Below, in pieces: positions 48,439-57,400 of a stretch of 64,000 nt of DNA. Both the position numbers and the translations under genes were made by a program. The DNA comes from Ophiodon elongatus. Taxonomy: Eukaryota; Chordata; Actinopteri; Perciformes; Hexagrammidae. Position 1 is the stretch's first letter; each line of letters starts with the position of its first letter. The stretch is from contig JACSYO010000527.1 of assembly GCA_016806645.1 (NCBI GenBank), positions 1,579,501-1,643,500 of the forward strand, read 5' to 3'. The notes under the pieces are model-generated. The model was not told where the DNA came from, ran no database searches, and worked only from the letters and a program-made list of their open reading frames with translations.

Positions 48439-51400
48439 CAGCAGTGATTAAAAAAGACAATATCAGGTCAAGGTTGGCGGGGCGAAGCTGCTGCGCTGGT
48501 GTTTGTGTAACTGAACAGCGTGAATATCAGATGAGGTCAACAAATCAGAGAAGATAAAATAAACCGGGGAGAAAAAAAGACGAAGCGTGGGAAGACGTTG
48601 TGAGGGAAACAGCAAACAAGGTTAGGATGTAAAGAAAGGGAAGGACGGAAGCAGTGGGAGGACGGCGGACGGACATGAAGCAGATGTATACTGTCAGAGT
48701 AGAGATGTACAGTCAGACTGATGCTGAAGACCAGATCAATATTATGTTAGCTTACATAAAAAATATTAAATAGATGGATGGATGGATGGAAGCTTGAATA
48801 ATTGCAGATGTTACTCTTCTTTTATGGAGCGTGCCGGAGTGAGAACGCCATTCAAAACAACTCCGCGAAATGACTCCAAGGTTCACGTGTTTAGAGCAGA
48901 GAGAGTAAAATGCATCAAGAGGGAACGAGTCCATCATGTTCAGCTAAATGACAAGAACTGGAAATTGGATTTGTTGTGCTTACTTCTGAAAGGCAGCGCC
49001 GCTTTATAACTCCACAGGGTGCGAGTATTTAGAAATTTCAAAAACAGATAAGATTTTGGGGCGACGTGTTACTTTCATGGTTACTCTGAACAGCCTGCGG
49101 TCAGAAGGTCAGACAGCAAAGGTTTGTTTGAGATAAGATGAGTCAATACGCATTGAGCATGTCCTCCTCCAGCGTCCAGAGGAACACTCGTCACACTGCT
49201 GAACCCTTTGAAAGTGTGTGACACAGCTAAGCCTCGCTGTCTTGCTTTTTTTTATTTATTATCAATTAATAGTAATCGTTGAAAACTGTCGGTGAAATCA
49301 CGACGTGTTTGGGGGGTAGGGGCGCTTCCTGCACCAGTTTCTCTGTGGATGAGGATAATTATAGGATTTAAACATTTACAACGCCTTTTATTGTAACGGC
49401 TTAGTCATGTCGGACCTAAAAACAAACTCCAAAGCATTTCAGGCATCGAACCCGCGTCGGGGAGTCAGAACCCACAATGCAACACAACACGGAACCAGTG
49501 AAAGTTTTGGCATTTTGACTTGATAACGAACTTAAATGACTGATTATCAAAATGATTGTCCGTGACTCTAAGGCCGTTCTACTAATCATTTAAATTCTAG
49601 GCAATTGATCTTAAAGAGATGAATGGAAATCACCAATGTGCGGTCAGTGTATTCTCTATTATTCAAGAGAACCAATATCCAATGTTAAACTTATTTTTTA
49701 AACTGCGATGCGCGAGGCTCCTTGTGACTCTGTGATCACAGCGATTCTGGGTTGTTCATATTCTTACCTCGACCTATCTTGCCATCTTACAGCACACCGT
49801 CCTCCGCAAGCTCCCACACCTCGCAATCCTACTCCTACTCCTGTCGTGACCGGAATCTGTCAGTTCTAGTTTGGAAAAAAACGGCTTCGATATAATCTAC
49901 ATTTCTATAAGGCTCGAGACATGCGATGTGTTACCAGGTTGGCCGTCTTTCTCAAGGACGCATGTCTGAGGACGGACGTAGACCGGCCACCGGACGCTCA
50001 GCGGGTCAACAACGTGAGGGAAACGTTTGGTCCCTGATGGACTTTCCTTTTGGACTTGATAATTTCCCGTCAGTCTGTTGTTATTCTGCATCCCTCCCCT
50101 CGCCGATCCCCCAGAGTGGACATCAGCTGGCATCCGTTTCAATTCAATTACTCCTTGTCAAGTTCGTTGGGCAAGTTCAGCCTGGACAAACAGGATCGGG
50201 GGAAATAACAGATTGAATCCAGCCTTCTTCACATCCCGCTGTAGGGGAAGCTCTGACCTGCTGTGTGGATCCCTCCCATCGTCTGCGTCCCAGACTCAAA
50301 CACTTGAGCCTAATAACAGGGGCGCCTCGCTGCAGACGGGCTCCAGAGTTTGAGTTCAGAGCCGGTCGGATTAAATTGAAAGCCTGATCACTCGCCTCTA
50401 CAATCTGCTGTCAATCACCTTGTTGCCCCGCCCTAAAGCATACCCTGCTTGATGATCCCGGAAGCGTAGTTCCCAGTCCCTCCTCAGGTTGACACCGTTA
50501 GCTCTGTTAGCTCTGTTAGCTCTGTCTGCGCTGTTAGCACCCTTTGCTAGTCCTTTCGTCTCAAGACACCTCCACATTTGCTTGTGATGTCAGAGCCGTG
50601 TGCAGAGCAAACCTGGCCCAGACTCTTAATGTCATGTACTGCGCCTTTAAGGAATGTGAACAATAATGGGCGAATCCAAAATTTAGAAGGTGCCTCCTTG
50701 GCCCACGCTACACCCTCCTACCCAAGTTTCATGAAAATCCAGTTGTTTTTCCATAACGCTGCGCGTAACCTCCTTGACGGAAGTAATTAGCAAAACATTA
50801 CCTCCGCCTTACAAAGCAGCATAAGGTGAATATAATACAAATGTCGAATCAAATCAAATTACCCAGCAGTGGCCTTTTGTGCCTAATTGAGTGAGACGAC
50901 AAAAGTCCTTACTCGTTCGAACCAGAATTCAATTATTGTGACGGGCCGTTTTTGTCCGTCCAGAGCCCGCTGACGGAGGCAGCGGAGGCAGCGGAGGGCG
51001 AGACGAGTTCTTAACATGCTGGCCAAGTCGCGAGCAGTTACGGCTACGCGGTAGAATAATTCATGCTGAAGCACCAGACAAAAGCATGATCTAATATGGT
51101 ATTCTGAGTATGATTAATGTAGAGAGTCCTCCATGCAGCAGAGTATGTTCAGCTCAAACAACTGAAGCAAGAGCGGAAACCATAATGAGCAATGTCTCAT
51201 GGGCGCAACATTTTTTTAAAAAAAAGTTTTTCATTCATTCAGCTATTTAGCTGAAGAGCTGCGGATAAACAAATGAATCATTAGGAGAAACATGCGGAAA
51301 CACACTCTTTCCTCCTTTAAAAAGCAATACATTGCCATAATATAGACGCGTTCAGATGCATCTTCGCTCTAAATGAGGAATTGCTCGTTAACTAGAAGGA

Positions 51401-54400
51401 GCTCTGGGAGAACCGGGACGTACGTCGTGTGCACAGAGACCCAACAACCCCGCCCGTCCCCCTCTGTGATGCACGGGAAATAAAACTGTGCAATAAGAGC
51501 CGAACTTCAACAACAGCATTAAAACCTTTTTAGTAAGTCAAAATAAAAACTGTGATGACAGCGGCAATCAAATATTTTATCCCAAAAATTGCTAAATAAA
51601 TCTTTGTCTACATATTTATCTGAATAAGAAATGCTGCTATATGTGTATGCAACATGAGAATGCGAAAGACATAAGAGCGTGTGCAATTAATGTGACCAGA
51701 AATATTGAACACACAGCAGATGGTGATACAAATCTAATCAATAAATCAATCTGTCAAAACAGACCCATATTTTTTTTTAAAGAAAGTTTAGCAAATTTGA
51801 ATATTGCTCACGTTTCTGACAAAAGAACACATAGTGCTCATTATATTCTATAAACAGTATGTATCCAGTAATAGTATGCAATATCCAGTACAAATACACA
51901 CGGACTGACTCCCAACTTAAAACATGGAAGGACTCTCTCACTTTATGGAATTCAAGACACATTAAAAATTGACGCGGAGGCGTTTAAGTGACACTTATTA
52001 ACTATTTTCTCCACTCCGCTGTCGTTGGCGTGTTGGTGTGTGTGTCAAGTTTTTACCTTGAAGGAGATCTCGTACTGTTCTCCTCCCCAGATCTCCAGCC
52101 CCGTGTCGTATCCTCCCAGCTCCCAGAACCACTTCCTGTCCACAGCGAACAGTCCGCCCGCCATCACCGGTGACCTGCGGGACACGGAGGATCACACGGT
52201 CACAAGTCACCTTCATATTAAGCAGTAAATCAAGATTTCAGACACTTGCATCATCACCGGCAGGTATGTGACATATTGCATTGTGGGGTTTTCTATGCAG
52301 AAAGATTGGTAGAGTAAATATAGTGCCAGAGACAGAGGCTGTGTTCGACGGTCTCAGCAGAATACACAGTACAGTGAAACAGACTGACATGGGCCAATGC
52401 AGTAAGGAGAGGAATAAGGAAAAAGGGAGAATCCAGATATATTTGTGTTTTCTCTGTTTTGTTTTCATTTTTAACCGTTTTATTAGAAAATTTGTAAAAA
52501 AAAAAAAAGAAAAAAAAAAAGGACAAAATGATGACACTACCAACGATCAACAGCCAACTTTAAGGACTTCGGGAGACGAGTATTTAACACTAAAACATGT
52601 TAAACATGTTGTCACTTGGTGGTCTACCCTGGTCATCAGGAGGTCCAATCCACAGATTCAATTCTTCAACTCTTTGCCCCGACAGTACACACAACAGAAG
52701 GTGGGTGATTCGTGAATCTGAACAATCTTGAACAAGCCAGGTTTGTACATAAGTCATGCTGCATAACTCAGTTTGATCATTATAAACTATTTATGACCAC
52801 AGAGGACTGAATGAGTCACGAGCAATGCAGTTCTGACTATTATACTACCGTTAACGGGCTGTGAGAGTCAGAGTTTATTCCTCCACAGAATTGTGTACTT
52901 GTCTGCTGTCGGCGGCTGCATGCCTCTAGACCAGTGATTCTCAACTGGTGGGTCGTGACCCACTGGTGGGTCGCGGACCCGTTTTCACGGGCCTTTGCCT
53001 GGGCAAAAAAAAATTGGATTAACATTTATTTTTTTTATCCTGTGGTTTTATTTTGAAGGGGATTTTTTATGCAGCAGAGTGTCGTCTATTCACACTTTTT
53101 TGCCGGCTCTGGTTTCCACTTGTTTTGCTCTTGTCCTCCATGTTTTCAGCAGCATTGCTGCTAAGTTCCACTTTGTTTGAGTTTTTAAGGCGGCGGTGAT
53201 TGACAGGTGATGACAGGGGGCGTGTGCCAGGTTGGGTCAAACCATCCTGATATGGGGGAGACTCTGGGTTTTTAGGATAATGAAATTGAATAGCCTACTG
53301 AATATAAAATTCAGCTTATGAACTTACACTTATATTTTATTGACAATGTATTAAATAAATATTTTTAAAGGATTTTTGAATCAATGCTAATTTTAAATAT
53401 ATATTTTTTTTAAATCTTCACGTACCCCTGCCATTTTACAGCATAGAAGAACACCGTGACCCGCGAAATTAGTTTTCTAATCAAACATGGCGAAACGTAA
53501 GTACGAAAATGTTCCTCGATTTGGGTCGCGGCTCGTCATTAAGGGGTGATGGTGGGTCCCCCAGCCAGACCAGTTGAGAACCACTGATCTAGACAGTCCA
53601 CACAGTGCAAAACCAAACAACCCATCAGAAAACCATTGTGAGTTCTGACCTGGACGACAAAAGCTCCTCGTGAAGCACCACGGCCCTCAGCTCAGAGTGC
53701 AGAGGGAGCTCCTCCCGCCGGAGGAACCGAATGAAATGTATTGAACAGCCGGTAGGAAAGAGAAATAAACTTTTTCATTCAGAGAGGATTCTCTGTATCG
53801 ATCGATGAAATATTACAAGATAGATGCTGGTGGCGAACCATGGTGCCGGGCCATATAGAAACAGGTGTGGCACTGAAGGCTTTCATGCCCAGAGACTAAG
53901 GTCATTTAAGACGGGCTCCGAATAGAATATGGTTTTATTTCTAATCCATCATACTGAGGTGCCAAGTCCAAAAACACCGACGCGTGTCTTCCTACTGAAG
54001 GCGAAGCAGATTTTGAGGATGAGGCGAGTAGAATCGAGGTGACTTCCGCTAAGAAGTTGTGCTTCGTGACGCCACTTGGTGAATTGATCTGGTACGTTTT
54101 TTTAGACCGGTCCGAAGCCGAGTCTGGATTCATGGTTCAAAGATGCACACGTCTCTGTGGCTCTATGCACAGCGGGGCGTTATGGGTCAGTATTGGTCAC
54201 AGAGGCTGGCAGAGAAGTGGACACCTCCCAAATCTCAACAAGGCCCTGTGTCGACCTGAGGATTGAGCCACGTGATTGGCTGGTCCAGCTCCAGCCTGGT
54301 TATGGGTTCGTTATGGAAAAGAAGAAAAAAACGTGTACATTTTGTACACCAACAGTGGTTTGTTTGTTTGTTTGTGTATATATATATATATATATATTAA

Positions 54401-57400
54401 AGAATTAAATTATGAATTAAAATGCGCAAACAGTTCTTGTTTATTTGAAACTTTGAGCAAATAAATAAAGTGAGATATGACGTGAAATAAAGCAAAGAAA
54501 TTGACGTTCAATCATAACTGACGTGAAGTTGTATGAAGTAAAAAAAAAAAAAAAAAAAAAAAACGTGCTGGCAACCCAGCTGAAGCTGGTGAACACGAGA
54601 ATCATTTAAACTCAACCAGTTCCTGTCTAGTCACCGGACTAGCAGCCGGAGGCTACAAATGTTTGCCGATAAACACTTTTAGCATGAATTCCTGAACCGC
54701 TGTTTGTCACCAACCATTAAATCTGAGGTTTAATATTATTACTAAAGGAAATGCAAATGTTTTTTTTGTTTTTTTTTTCTGCCTCGAGGCTTTCATAATC
54801 TGCGGAGCGTTTACACAGCGAATGACTACGTGGACATTAATCACCGTCACGCCAGCAGCTTACGCCGGCTTTCACACGCAGGAAGGAGAAAAGGGTGGAG
54901 GAAAAAAAAGTGACAGGTTGAAACAAAAACACCAGAACTCATCACAGCGGATGCATTTCAATTTGAAAGCTGCTGTTTTCACTTGACACAGCAGTAATTA
55001 GCAGGGGGAAGGGGAAGGGGAGGGGGAGGTTGGGGGGTGGGGGGGGCGGGATGCTCACCAAGGCTAATTACTGAGCTCTAATTAGCTTTGGCAAGTCTTG
55101 CTAGCATAGCTTCTGCAGCTAACAGGGCTCAAATTTCAATTAAATATTTAAGATTGTTTTCGTCCAAGGAAACCAGTCATTGTTTATTTTATGAGAGACC
55201 TTATCTCGTGAATTCCCTTTAATATTTTCTTCCCCCTTTATCACTGAAAATACTTCTAGTTCTATTACTCAACGAATCATTGGAATAATGAATAATAAAA
55301 TGTGCTTGTAATGATCATTCGCAAATTTAAATAATAAAAAAATAAACATTACAAAATGGTTTATAAAGGTTCTATGTTTTACATAAAGAGTGTCATCTGA
55401 TGACATGTACAGCAATGGAGGACAGGTCATTTCTGTGGACACCAATTTAATGATTTTGTGTGTTATTATGTTTGACATATCGTGATCAATGTCAGATACA
55501 TATCCTTATTAATATTGTGATATTGATTTCAGCTATATAACCCTCGTACAGCTGTACGGTACATGAGCTGTCGTGCGTGTCTGACTCTGGTATCTGCGGG
55601 GAAAACTCTCAAATGGTCACAAATGGAAGAAAGCGGTAGTTTTTTTTTTTTTTTTTACAGTTTTCCCACAAATACTCCTGCGTTCGTGTGAACACTCACA
55701 TCGGAGCACAGCGGAAACAGAACAGTTGGTCAAACACGGAGACTCTCCAGCTGCACCACACTTCATTTAAATGGCAGTACACTGACCCAAAGTCGCCAAT
55801 CCTACTGCTGCCGCTTCTCCGTTGCTAAGCAACTGCTTTGTTTAGCTAATGTTCAGGAACTACTTTTTGGGGAAACGTTGTTTCATGGAATTTACACAAA
55901 TTCTAGATATCCTTCAATCTATCTTTCCATCCATCCATCCATCTTTCCATCCATCCATCTATCCTTCATCCATCCATCTATCTATCTTTCCATCCATCTA
56001 TCTATCTTTCCATCCATCCTCCCATCCATCTATCTTCAGATGAACATGAACATGGTCATTATACCTGCTGAACATAAGCATGTCAGAATAGCCATTGTGA
56101 ACATGTTAGCATGTTAGCATGCTGACGTTGGATTCAGGTGTTGCGGTTACATCTGACAACAAACACAACCACACAGGCAATTCTGTGATGGAAGACCGTC
56201 TGGTAGCAGCGGGACCCGATACAGACTCCTTGTGGTTACCGTTCACATCACTGACCCGAGTGATTGTGGCACCTGCAACAAATATGTGCAGCTAAGTTCT
56301 TCAAAACCTAATTTTGTACTCTTTCAAAGAAAAGTAGAGCTCGGAATGTCTGCAATTACCTTCTTAACCATTTTGATGTTACATTTTGGGCTTTCAGGGA
56401 AGGAAATCACTTTGGAAACACAAATTGAATTTGGAAAGTACAACTTTAACTTTGTTAAATAAAAGAAAAAGGTTAAAAAAAAAGAAAGAAAGAAATGAAG
56501 TCGATATTTCTTTACTGACAAAGAATCTCTCTGGGATCAATGTCTGGTTAGATTTGTACTCCTCTTCACTTATTTTTTAATAAAAAGCTCTTTATTTAAA
56601 TACTAAATTTGTCAATGTTATTCTATGCTACTTTGCCAAAATGGTTGTAGGTCTGCTTATGTTTTGACAACATTTGCCAGGAGCAGGTATTCCTTTCTTC
56701 AGCTGGACAAAAATCCCTGCTGGTCTTCCTAAGTCGCTGTTCTTTGGCAAGTGTTAGTCCACTGAAGGATAACTCGATTTAACTCAATGCACCATGAACA
56801 TTCCAACTCACAATTTAGACTAATTAGAAATGCTCCAGTTGATATTCTCTATTTCAGTCTCTTGACCTTGCAGCTTATTTCTAAATGAAACATTGAAGCC
56901 CGGAGGAGGGACGGGAGAGAGCGAGAGAGCGAGAGACACGGCGAAAGAAAAGACAAGAGGGGGCGAGAGGGGATGGCATTGACAGAAGAGACAGTGACGG
57001 AGGCATGAGAACGGGGGTGAAATCCTACTCCCACACGCACACGGAAACACACACACACACACCTCCGAGATGGATTTTGCCGTCCCACTGTGCCTCATTC
57101 TCCGCTGCGTCAATGTCTATCAGAATGAAAATGAAAATCTTTGCGACTCAAATTGGATTTGCACTGATGAAGGTCATTTCATTGGGCAAGGAGAGCAGAC
57201 TAATTCACGAAATGAGGATTGATTCTGATTGTTCTGCAGCTCATTTCTTCTTCTTTAGTGTCTTATCTTCCTGCACCACAGCCGCCCTGCCTGATGATAC
57301 CTATTTCCCAGGACACCCAAATAGTCTTTGGCATCCAGACATAGAGAAACGTTGTCTAACTAATCCCCCTGGGCTCACAAATGGAGTGTCTGGCATTACA

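Larger units (their letters stand above)
48266..52056 (-). other. galnt10: galnt10 intron between exons C and D
   Basis: 3,791 nt, GTAAAA…CTCTAG. Besides the GA tract it contains a GATG/TGGA repeat (48,773–48,791), triple GTTAGCTCT units (50,499–50,526) and a fish interspersed fragment near 50,635–50,790. No other exon was seen. Confidence 0.85.
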
